Source: Jacaranda mimosifolia
Taxonomy: Eukaryota; Streptophyta; Magnoliopsida; Lamiales; Bignoniaceae
Assembly: GCA_018894105.1 (NCBI GenBank)
Contig: CM032127.1
Span: 27,892,369 to 27,956,368 of the forward strand
Length of the DNA stretch: 64,000 nt
Reading direction: 5' to 3'
The notes beneath the pieces were generated by a model that saw only the letters and a program-made list of their open reading frames with translations, ran no database searches and was not told the DNA's origin. The stretch's first letter is position 1; each line of letters opens with the position of its first letter. This document shows, piece after piece, positions 54,360 through 64,000 of this stretch. The translations under genes were made by a program, and so were the position numbers.

Positions 54360-55270
54360 GGCTAGTATTGGTGCCAATATTATCTTTTCTTGAACTCTTG
54401 AAAACTAAGCTCACATTTATCAGTCCACTTAAATGGCATCTTCGTATGAGTTAGCCCAGACAATGGGGTTATTATTTTTGAGAAATCTTGTACCAAACCT
54501 CCACTAATAACCTGGCAGTTTCAAGAAACTTCTCACCTCAGTTACTGTTTTCGTCCTTTTCCATTCTAGCACTGGTTTAATTTTGGATGGATCAACCTTA
54601 ATTATTTCTTCAAAAATGATATAACCCAACAAAGCTATCCTATCAAACCAAAACTCACACTTACTAAACTCAACATAAAATTTATGTTCTCAAAGTGTCT
54701 TTAATACTGTCCTTAAGTGTTTCTAGTAGGCCTTTTCATTCTTTGAATAGACCAAAATATCATCAACGAGAAAAACCACGAGTTGATTTAAATTTGGCCT
54801 AATTACACGGTGCATTAAATTCATAAATGTTGCAGGTGTATTTATCAATCCAAATGGCAATATCATCAACTCAAAATGACCATATTGAGTGTTCAGTGCT
54901 ATCTTAGACATATCCTTATCTCTAATCTTTAGTTGGTAGTGCCCTTGTCTAAGATCCATTTTAAAATAGACCTGAGAGCCTTGTAATTGATCAAAGTCCC
55001 TCCATTTTGGCAAGGGATATTTATTCTTAATCATAACATTATTCAAGCCTTAGAAATCTATACACATCCTCAAAGTCCCATCATTTTTCTTTATATATAA
55101 AAAAAGTATTGGTGTTCTACAATCAGATGAACTTGATTAAATATACTCACTTTCGAGTAGCTCTTGCAACTATAACTTAAGTTCCTTAAGTTTTGCTAGT
55201 GCCATCCTATATGGTGCTTTAGATATTAGGGTCATTCCTAAAGAAACCTCAATGGAAATTTTGATTTTGC
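54360..55270 (-). pseudogene. gypsy-2 reverse transcriptase, broken
   Basis: The open frame at 55046-54723 contains KNKYPLPK, VYFKMDLRQGHYQLKI, NTQYGHFELMILPFGLINTPATFM and the catalytic block VDDILVYSK, in which the first residue of the usual (Y/I)xDD box reads L-V-D-D. To the left, thumb/connection blocks (KFYVEFSKCEFW, GYIIF) continue with stops. To the right, YRMALAKLKELKL and MCIDF precede it across further stops. It is recognisable at high confidence and inactive. Confidence 0.85.
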
Positions 55271-56509
55271 GATTGGGGGTAAAGAAGTTAATTCTCAGGG
55301 AATATATTATAAAAATTCGTGACTACACGGATTTGATCGATCTTAATCTTGTCCTTAGATCCATTGATTTGGTAAGCTATGTATCATATCTTACTCATTC
55401 TCAGTACCGTGAAATCAAAGTCATTCCATTTGACTTCCAATCCCCAAATAGTTGAATTATTAGTTTCCTAGGCTCGCACAAACTAACTATTACCAAATAG
55501 AAACTTTAAGCTATAATAACTACTAACTAGAAAGCATAATCTACTGAAATATCACAAATAAAAAAATTCAAAATAAAAATCCTATCCAATTATAGATGAT
55601 GATTCTCCTATCTTAATCTTTGTCATTAGCCTCATTTGGATCTATGTTTTCAATATCTTCATTCAAGCCTACTTCTTCAAAGTCTTCCTTAGGGTCCTCT
55701 TCATTCTCCTTACTAGTCTCTTCCAAACTAGTCTTCTTCTAGATCCTCTTCCCCTGGCTTATCGATAAAATGAGCTAACAAATGTTGGGTCTCTGTAAAG
55801 CCTTTCATAGCTATCTTAAATACATTTTGTCCTCGATAATATTGCTCTTTCAACTCATTATTTCAGTTATCCAACTCTAGCTAATAGACTTCTAGCTATT
55901 GTTCTAACTCTTCACATCTCTTCTCAAAATTGAAGATATTCTCTTTTATGGTGATCCCTTTCATGCTCAAGCTATTGTATGATTAGGTTTATGTTATCCA
56001 TTCAACGTATATTGAAATTTTTGAAAATAGGTTGCTTGTAGCTACGGTTGTATTATTCACTTCATCGAACATTGATCATGTGGGTTAAACATCTAAATAA
56101 TGAATCGACTTACGTTGGCTTTAACTGAACATCTTACCCCAGAAAACCAAAATGAGCCTAAATCAGTAACAAAACAAAAACAAAATCAAAATATCAAGTA
56201 CTCTAAGTGGTCTTAAAGGAAGACATCCAATGATTTACAAGCCTTGAGAGAGAGAAAACTATTAAATCCTAGAGTTCTTCCAATCTAGTCCCATAGTTTA
56301 TCATAAATCCTATCATCAAGTACCAAAAATGTTTAATCATGTTAGTTGAATCATCTATACCAATCCTTCACAACCTCAATGTCATGTGAACTTCAATCAA
56401 TCGTTTTAGTGGTTGAACTTAAATACTTAAAGAAATTCGTAAGAGTTTTATGTGAAAATTCCACAGTCTGAGGATCTTATCCCGACATAGCTTAAGTTTA
56501 AAACCTAGG
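55271..56509 (-). pseudogene. gypsy-2 leader remnant; gag and protease lost
   Basis: Between the PBS and RT there is only about 1.2 kb. The stretch 55990-55560 reads, with stops, as a coiled-coil-like, Glu-rich peptide (CEELEQ, ELKEQYYRGQN, then an acidic tail with KENEEDPKEDFEE), perhaps a leader protein. No gag capsid, zinc knuckle or intact protease is seen, so an internal deletion removed them. Confidence 0.45.
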
Positions 56510-56521
56510 CTCTGATACCAC
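56510..56521 (-). promoter_or_regulatory. gypsy-2 primer-binding site
   Basis: The minus strand reads TGGTATCAGAGC, an exact match to the common initiator-tRNA-Met site, next to the LTR end at 56524. Confidence 0.9.
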
Positions 56522-56523
56522 TC

Positions 56524-58137
56524 TGTCACGCCTCAAAACCAAAGCATACAATCTAGTCTTGAGGCGTGAAACTCAATCCCAAATAAATAATATTATCTAT
56601 CCAAAATCATAATGCTAGACAAAAGAACTCAAACTAATTCAAGTCAACCTTGTAACATAAAGACTGAAAATGTCAACACTTAAACTAAACTAAAACAAAA
56701 TAAAATCCATAAAAAAAAAAAATAAAACTAATAAGCTAACAAGAAATGTAGTCTACTGCAAAGATCCCAAAGTACGACTTCAATCTGGATTCTCATCATA
56801 AGAAGGATCCACTTCTTCACTAGGGTTATGGTCTAGATCTGCTAGAAGGAAGTTTAAAATATAAGAGTGAGAGTAAAGGACTCAGTGAATGCCAAGTGCG
56901 TGCAATGTGAGTTCAAGAACATATCTTGATCAAAATAATGCTCATGACAAACATTTGAGAAAAATAGTGAAAAATAGCCATGTGTTGTACAGTAATAAAA
57001 CAAGAATATAACAGTAAACACTTTTTAAATAGGCCAACAATTAAATGTGATGATCGAACCAGTGTTTGCTATAGTCAGTCAATCTTATGACTCCCACTAT
57101 AACAATCTCTTATTGCTCCGGGCAAGGCTGCAAGGCGCGACCTTACTAAATAGTGCCCGAGCCTAGGTCTTCGAAAAATCCTATGACCCATCTCAACCAC
57201 AAATGGCTTCTGTTATGCACTGGGAAGATTAGGCCATGGGGGCTTGGGGTTCAACCGGCAAACTCCCTGTCGCCTGTGAAGTCCCTCGCACACCTAGACC
57301 AAGTTGAATCCAACTAATAGTAATAGTAATAGTAATAATAAATTTAATTACTAGTTGTTCATCGAATTTTAGAAACATTATTAAATAAAAGGAGATCATA
57401 ATATTTTCTATTAACTTGTAACAAAATAAGAAAAGTTTATGTGTGCAGTGGAATGAAATAATAGTGCAGTGTAAATTGAAGAAAAGTTTCATAGAATGCA
57501 TTGCAATATATATCATTCTAGGTTTTGAAAGGCATTATTATATATTATATATAGGAATAGGCACTCACCTTTAAGATCGATCCTAAAAGTCAATCACTTA
57601 TCTCAGAATCAATCAAGTCAATTGTTGTCACCTGATTCATTTAGTAAGCTCATCAATCACTAATTTAAATGACCAGCAATACAAAATTTACTTAGAAATA
57701 GCCTTATGGTTGCCCTAAGCCTGTAGTAACTTAAACCCAACAATCCTAATTGATAATAAAATAATTTGCTACCCACTCTCCCCCTTTTTTTGAAAAATCT
57801 ACAACAAAATCTTAATAAATTGGCTAAACGTTTAACAGATCATATAGGAATTCATCTCTCAAAATAACAACCCTCGTATGTGGCAATAAATGATAAAAGA
57901 AAAAAATAGTTATTTACTAAGTGCCAAAGTATTACTCACGAGCACATGGTAGCACATCAAATTATCATGAATCTCACCATTGTAAAGTAATTTTATTCAT
58001 TCTTAAAGAAATTGCATGCAAACTCATGGACATGCTACATGGTAGGTGGTAGTTTTGATAACAAAAACTTATTCCTATTCATGAATACTTACAGCTCCAA
58101 GTGACATGTTTCTAGGATATAAACTTCATATTGTTTA
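56524..58137 (-). repeat. gypsy-2 5' LTR, inner piece
   Basis: It begins TGTCACGCCTC beside the PBS and matches 40583-42040. It is interrupted after ATTGTTTA by the insertion at 58138 and resumes at 62384 with GTTTCTACACATAAA. A perfect 10-bp inverted repeat (CACGCCTCAA at 56527-56536 and TTGAGGCGTG at 56559-56568) marks the end of the LTR. Confidence 0.82.
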
Positions 58138-58639
58138 TGTAATACTTCAGAATTTACTTTGTATTTGATTGATTAATTTATCTTATTTTATTTTATTTAT
58201 TATTTTAGTTAAAGTTGTAGTAAGGCATGAGTTATCATTTTGTTAAAATATATGTATAGCATTAAATTATCTCATGGCCAAATCATGATAACTATTATTT
58301 AGTTTCATATATATGCATTTATTGTAGATATTTTAACTTTTGGGGAGAGCAAGTAGTAATTTTACTTGAATTAAAATGTTATAAATACTAAGACTTAACT
58401 CATTGAAACCGTAGGAATCAATAATAAAGATACTAAAATTATAAAAGAGTTATCCTACTCTTAGAAGGAAAACATTAATAAGACTCCCTCTTATACGAAA
58501 CACTCCCCTTATATATATATATATATAGATATATTCTTCTTATGGATCAAAATCCTAATTACATCATTAAAAAAAAAAAAAGAAAAGAAAAAAGAGGGAG
58601 AAGATGGGTTACGACTGCAAATTCTTAAAGCAAACATCA

Positions 58640-60400
58640 AAGTGAAGGAATCCTACAAAAACCGGCGAGTAGATGTGTGTTCTGGCAATCTGGGATTATA
58701 TTTTCTTTTTCTTCAACCATGGTCAGCCTAAAAGAGGCAGCTATACACGAATATTAAGGGTGCATGGGTTTGACTTTGCAAAAGAGAAAAAAAAAAACAA
58801 AAACAAAAACAAAAACAAAACAGAGAACTACATGCATGTGGTAAATTGCTCGTGCTTTGGATTTTCTTAACTTAATTTTCATTTTTGTAAAGATAAGATT
58901 TTTTTTTTTTTTTGGAGAATAGTTGAGTAATGTGGTCTCCCATAAATTTATGCCAATTGATTAGGATATTAAGGAAATAACTTAAATATAGTGGATTTAT
59001 CTCCTTAGAATTTGATCTCTTTTATTTTAGAAGCGGTAGTTGTGTTTGAGTTGAATGGAGCAATGGTAAATGGTTTGGTGTGTTGGACATTAGAAAAGGA
59101 AATTTTTAATCGGTCAGGGGCTTTTAGTTGAGTGTGTTGTGAAGAGTTGATGCATGTATATTGATTTAATTCACATGGGAAAGGCAGTGCAACATAGGAC
59201 AAACATGAGACCTAGGTGCCATTATTTTGGGAAACAAATGAATTGGGAGTACGGAGTATACGATTATTGATTGGATGTGTTTAGAACATAGATTTAAACT
59301 TTCACATTTAATTAATTTTTCTTGAATTTTATAAAAATTCTAAAAGTTCCTGCTAGATTAAGTGGTATTAGAGCTTAGGTCACAATTTTTGACTAAGATG
59401 TAGGTTTCAAATTTTTGCGTGAACTTAGATAACAACATCTTAAGTTGAGAACTAAAAGTTTTGGGATATAGTTTGGTATGAAGGACTACCATTTGATTTT
59501 GCGAAAGAAATGCTACATGAAAGAATGCTTTCTTAGGATCCTAATTCTACACGATCCGATTTTCTAATGGATTTTTCTCATAGTAACTGATCGAATCTTG
59601 AAAGGTTCCAAACACAAGAATTGTGGGTCAATCTTTTAGGTGTTTATATCCACTTGAATCACCTCAATCTAAATTTTATGGAGTAAGTTATGACCAAAAT
59701 ATTGAGATGTGTCCAGTTAGAAGATACATCACTTTAATTTCCTGAAAATAGATATTGGTGATGCCTTTACTACTTATTTCCTATAGAATTAAGTAAAATA
59801 ATCAACACATGAATTTTATGTCTGTCACTTAGGTTTTTATTGCCACTTGAATCACTTCAATTTGATATATCGGGGCTTCGATTTTCCTAGAACAGAATAT
59901 TGTGATGCTTTTACTACTTGATTTCGATTTAATTTGGTGAGGTGGTCCACATATGAATTGAAGGTCTATCTATTATATTTTTACAGTATTTTGAATCACC
60001 TTCATTCGAGGCTTGTAGTAAAAGTTATAACTTAAATACAACCAAGTGTCACATCAATTTTTTTTCTAAAAACTAGAAATCTGTTTTTGCACCACTGCTG
60101 CCTCTTGAACTCAAATTTCCTCTTTCATATTAGCTAAGTTAGACTGCATCATCAACATAAAAGTTTTAGTACTCTTTTTTAGCTTTGTAATGTCATAAGA
60201 ATCAAGCCAATCGGATATCTAAAAAGAAAGATATGAGTGAATCAACAAAGTATGAAAAAAGGGACAAATTCTTGATAAGTTTTGTGAGTATATATGTACT
60301 AAGCTAGTGACATATAGAATTTTTTTGTTAGTATTTAGTTTTAGAGTTTTATTGATCACTGTCTTGATTTTCGGATGAATTTAAGGTTAGAATTCATGGA
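58640..60400. other. unmatched middle of the inserted LTR
   Basis: An AAAAC run lies at 58793-58821. A PBS-like TGGTATTAGAGC lies at 59368-59379 (plus strand), and loosely repeated segments at 59634, 59826 and 59969 share CACTTGAATCAC(C/T)TC. The short ORFs (58673-58870, 59005-59202) are not convincing. It may be a fragment of another retroelement. Confidence 0.4.
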
Positions 60401-60929
60401 TCAAATCAGAAAGTTGATTGAATTGAATACTACTTTTATGTCAACAGGTGTTTTGGGACTTAAGCTATTAGGATCGGCCCTGGATTCTATTGATAAGTAC
60501 GGTGAGTGCCTAAATATATTTATATATATATATATATTATATGGTATTGTATTTCAAAACCCACAATGATATATGCTATAATAATTTGATCGTAACTTGT
60601 TTTCAGTTTACGCTGCACTATAACTATATTCCATTGCGCACAAAAACTATTTTATTTTATTTCATGATACAAGAAAACATGTGCTTTATGATTTTAAATG
60701 CTTCTAGATTAATAGTTAAATTCGATGATCAACTGATTTATTGAAATTTTTGTTACCGCTACTGCTACGTTACTGTTAGTTGGATCCAACTTGGTCTGGG
60801 AGTGTAAGGGACTTCACTTGGTCACTTGGCAGCAACGGGGCTTGCCCCATGGCCTAGTTCGCCAGTGCACAACAGAAGCCATTTGTGGTTGAGGTGGATT
60901 GTAGGATTTTCCAAGGACCTAGGCTCGGG

Positions 60930-61730
60930 TAGGGGTGTAAACGGATATTAAACGGATCGGATACACTATTTCTATATTCGTATCTGTTTAACTTTTCGAA
61001 TATTCGGATATGGATACGGATTCGACGGATATTTAAAAATGATATCCAAATTCGTATCCGTTGGATATCGGTCGGATTCATATATATCCGTATTAGATTA
61101 TAATTATTCAGATACATTCATATTTTACTAAACTTATCCGTATTCGAATTATTATTTTATATTCATATTCGATGACAATTATTTAGATATCTATTTATGA
61201 ATATCTAAATACGTGAATCTATGAACCTATAACAAATACATATTTTAAAGAATAGAAGAAACTATATAATTTCATTAAAACGAAAGCAATCAAACAAAGA
61301 ACATAATTTCTAATTAATAATTAACTTTATAATTGATTATTAGTACTTAATGGCATTTAAGTATATTAATTATAAAGTCAACCAACAATAATTATGTTAA
61401 TTAACTTTATTCTTCAATTTTTTCTCTATATTACAATAATTTTTTAAATTTATTCTTTTTTCTTCCCAATTCCTCAATTATAATATATATATATATATAC
61501 ATATATGGATTATTGAAAAATATAAATAATATATTATTTAATAAATATATATTCGGATCGAATATTAAATGAATTGGATACGCATTTACCATATCCATAT
61601 CCATTTATAATCGGATATCTACTAATTGAATACGGATAATATCTGCTTTAAACGGATGCGGATAAATGTTGTATAAACGGATAGGAATGAGAACGAGAAA
61701 CGGATTTTTGAATATCTATTTACAGCCCTA
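60930..61730. mobile_element. non-autonomous hAT-type DNA transposon, 801 bp
   Basis: Inverted ends TAGGGGTGTAAA and TTTACAGCCCTA (one mismatch in 12) are flanked by perfect 8-bp duplications GGCTCGGG (60922-60929 and 61731-61738). The unoccupied homologous site in the gypsy-2 LTR (near 57160, reverse strand) has the octamer once. The interior carries many ATCCG/CGGAT repeats in both orientations near both ends and no transposase. The ends resemble those of the 659-bp element at 12089, so both belong to one broad group. Confidence 0.92.
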
Positions 61731-62383
61731 GGCTCGGGCACTATTTTGGTAAGCTTGCACCTTGTCCGGAGCGATAAAGGATTGTTATGGTGGGAGTCAT
61801 AAGGTTGACTAGCTATAACAAATACTTTTTGATCAATTTATTTAAGTTGTTAGCCAGAAAACTGTTTATTAATTCTTGATTCATTACTAATTGGCTGATT
61901 AATGATTTCTACTTAAGTTTTTCTCGAATAGTTTCACTGTACAAATCATGTTAAATTCATGAACTCACATTGCACACAGTCGGCATTCATGGAGTCTTTT
62001 ACTCACACTCTTTTTTTTTTTTTTTTTTAAATTACTTTTGGCAGACCTAGACCCTAGCCCAAGTGAGGATATTGAACTTGCTTATGACGAGAATCAGAAT
62101 TGAGGATTTTCTTTTTAGATGAGGACTTTGCAGTAGCTTTACTTTTATTGCTCTTATTGGTAAATTAGTTCTTCTCCTTTAATGATTTTCCAGTTGATGG
62201 AAGAATGTTGTGTATTTTGAATTCTATGTTGCAAGAGTTACTTGAATTACTATGAATGTTGGATTTTTTTATTTTTTTTATTTTTTATTTAAGATTATGA
62301 TTTGGATAGGTGATACTGTTTATTTGGGATTGATTTTCATGCCTCAAGATTTGTCTACATTGTTTGGTTTTTGGGGCGTGATA

Positions 62384-63125
62384 GTTTCTACACATAAAGA
62401 AGCCAAGAGAAACACATGAAAGTTTTTTATAATATATATCAAATTGTTTCTACACTAAAAATTCAGGGGATTCACATGATTTTGTGACATAATAATTCAC
62501 AATATGGATGACTTATAAGGGTTGATAAATAGAATAGGTGTGAAATTTTCTCTATGTACAAAAAGCCTCCCTCAGTCAACTAGAGCCCACTAATTGTTTT
62601 TCATTTGATTAGCAATAAAAGGAGATGAGTTAATCAAAGGAAAATACAAGATGCCACATAAATTTGTACCGTGAGTCTCAATTTTGATCTAAAGTGTGAT
62701 GAAGACCCGTTGGCACTGTTCCTTTGCTTTCTTTTTCTTTTGTCGTTTTCCTCCTTTTTTTGTGTAATTTGATTGTGTGGCTATAGTTTTAGATTGTAGG
62801 GATCGTACGTATGGGAGAAGTGGTTTACTTCAACTATAACTCCGGTTATAATCTTTCTAGGACTAGGATAATCCTACAATAAATCAAATGTTTTTATTAT
62901 TAATTCATAATAATAATAATATAATATTAATTCTAGTAAAATTACAACTTATATATATATATATATATATGAACCTAAATAGTAGTTATCACTATTTGAT
63001 CAAGAGATAATTTAATTCTATATATGTATATATATTATATTTTTTAATTTAAATAATACTTAAAGTAAAAATAAAATAAGATAAAATAATTAGTTAAATA
63101 TGAAAAGAATTTCTAAGGCATTGCA
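62384..63125 (-). repeat. gypsy-2 5' LTR, outer piece
   Basis: It resumes the LTR with GTTTCTACACATAAA, has about 250 bp not present in the left LTR, then matches 53210-53738 and ends AAGGCATTGCA at 63125. Confidence 0.75.
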
Positions 63126-63805
63126 GTTATTCCTAAAGTTTGGTGTAATTAAGTAAAAAATTTCATTGTTTAGGAAATTTACTAATACTCCTAAATTTTT
63201 ACCATCCAACAACTAAGTCATGCCGCTAGCTGCCATTCTAGCAGTGGTAGTCAAAAAAATTAGAAGAACCTTTGAAAATACCCTTCTGTATAGACTCACA
63301 AGTTTTCTTTTTTTGATCAATTTTCACTGACAAAAATACCCTTAAGGTCTTAAGGCCGTTTTAAAGGCATAAGGGCTTATATTTAATTTATTACAAATTA
63401 TAAAGGGTTAAATAGTTGTAATAATTTTGTATTAATTACAATACCATCATAATGACTATGCTATTTGCCCTTACTAGAATATACTAGCATTTAGGGATTT
63501 ATTTTTTGTTTTCCTTATTCTTCTGCTGTCGAGAAAATGCTAAGAAGCGATCAGCAAAAAGAGAAGGGATGCAAGCAAAAGAAGGATATTTTTCTTTCTT
63601 CGAGGGTTGATATCCATACATAGGATATTAGTCTGCCATAATTAGATTCTGGTATTGCTTATGAGATTAATAATATTCTTATATAATTTGAGAGAGAAAT
63701 CGATAAATTGGAGGCTAAAATTTATATAGCAATGCAATATTATAATATTTTTCAATATTCATGCGATACAACTTGAAAAAATTTCCTCACAAAATAGCTA
63801 CATAT

Positions 63806-63843
<38 letters not shown>

Positions 63844-64000
63844 TTAATGTTTTATACCTCAAAGTACTCTCTATACATGGTAATGCTGAAAATATTTCAT
63901 ACACACACATATATAGTTACTTAAGTCGACTAACACACAAATTTAGTACAAAAGAAAATATTTCAACCACTAAACTTTCCAAATTCTTGTAGCATATGTG
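63126..64000. other. flanking AT-rich DNA with CT microsatellite
   Basis: No gene is supported. A CT run spans about 63809-63842, and a short CA run lies near 63901-63910. Confidence 0.6.

Larger units (their letters stand above)
58138..62383 (+). mobile_element. solo-LTR-like insertion of a related family, nested in gypsy-2 LTR
   Basis: It starts TGTAATACTTCAGAATTTAC, a diverged copy of the reverse complement of the gypsy-2 LTR start, and about 420 bp follow that homology. From about 60480 to 62383 it is homologous to the reverse complement of 57580-56524 and ends GGGGCGTGATA. The flanks are GTTTA (58133-58137) and GTTTC (62384-62388). The equivalent unoccupied site in the other LTR (42038-42042) reads GTTTC once. 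The middle (58640-60400) does not match and may hold another insertion. It contains the hAT element at 60930. Confidence 0.62.
40583..63125 (-). mobile_element. nested Ty3/gypsy element (gypsy-2) with interrupted LTRs
   Basis: Left LTR pieces: 40583-42053 and 53210-53738. Interior: 53739-56523. Right LTR pieces: 56524-58137 and 62384-63125. The left pieces match the right pieces in order and orientation once the insertions are removed. Minus-strand order is 5' LTR (right), PBS, leader, RT, integrase C-terminus, then AATTTGGGGACCAAATTC near the 3' LTR, as in chromodomain-bearing gypsy elements. The right LTR adds up to about 2356 bp. The left one lacks about 120 bp at its outer end and about 250 bp at the copia junction. 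Gag, protease, RNase H and most of integrase are missing. Confidence 0.78.

Overview
The window is nuclear DNA of a flowering plant, most likely a eudicot. It is AT-rich and intron-bearing, about half of it consists of decayed LTR retrotransposons and their debris, and it carries two clearly recognisable single-copy plant genes. The DOPA-dioxygenase homologue has the non-betalain motif, so the species is probably not a betalain-producing Caryophyllales. I could not name a genus from sequence alone.

Layout. Positions 1-4903 hold the right part of a Ty3/gypsy retrotransposon on the minus strand: RT, protease/zinc knuckle, gag, leader ORF, primer-binding site and a putative 1.9-kb LTR. The element runs off the left edge. 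Positions 4904-27100 are AT-rich and have no gene I can support. They contain a CACTA-type terminus, a ~100-bp degenerate tandem repeat, a Tat-type LTR remnant with an inserted 659-bp hAT element, a cluster of GTGACA inverted repeats, a complete 349-bp TRIM retrotransposon with a perfect 5-bp target duplication, and a GC-rich island with two G-boxes and a very strong G-quadruplex motif. This island lies about 1.5 kb upstream of the first gene.

Positions 27101-34260 carry a JmjN-JmjC-C5HC2 histone demethylase of the JMJ13/JMJ706 type on the plus strand. It has 11 coding exons whose lengths sum to exactly 860 codons. Convergent to it, at 35491-38414 on the minus strand, lies a three-exon LigB/4,5-DOPA extradiol dioxygenase (264 aa). 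Their 3' ends face each other across about 1.2 kb.

Positions 40583-63125 are one nested retrotransposon complex. A minus-strand Ty3/gypsy element (gypsy-2) with ~2.36-kb LTRs is split in both LTRs. Its left LTR holds a minus-strand Ty1/copia element (2.2-kb LTR, 5.9-kb interior) followed by an inverted extra copia LTR. Its right LTR holds a plus-strand, solo-LTR-like insertion (58138-62383), which in turn holds an 801-bp hAT element with perfect 8-bp target duplications. All retrotransposon reading frames are broken.

The two host genes have no evident functional link. One acts on chromatin in the nucleus and the other is a small metabolic enzyme. Exons, splice sites, repeat boundaries and target duplications were read by eye, and no database search was possible. 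Family names rest on motif recognition.
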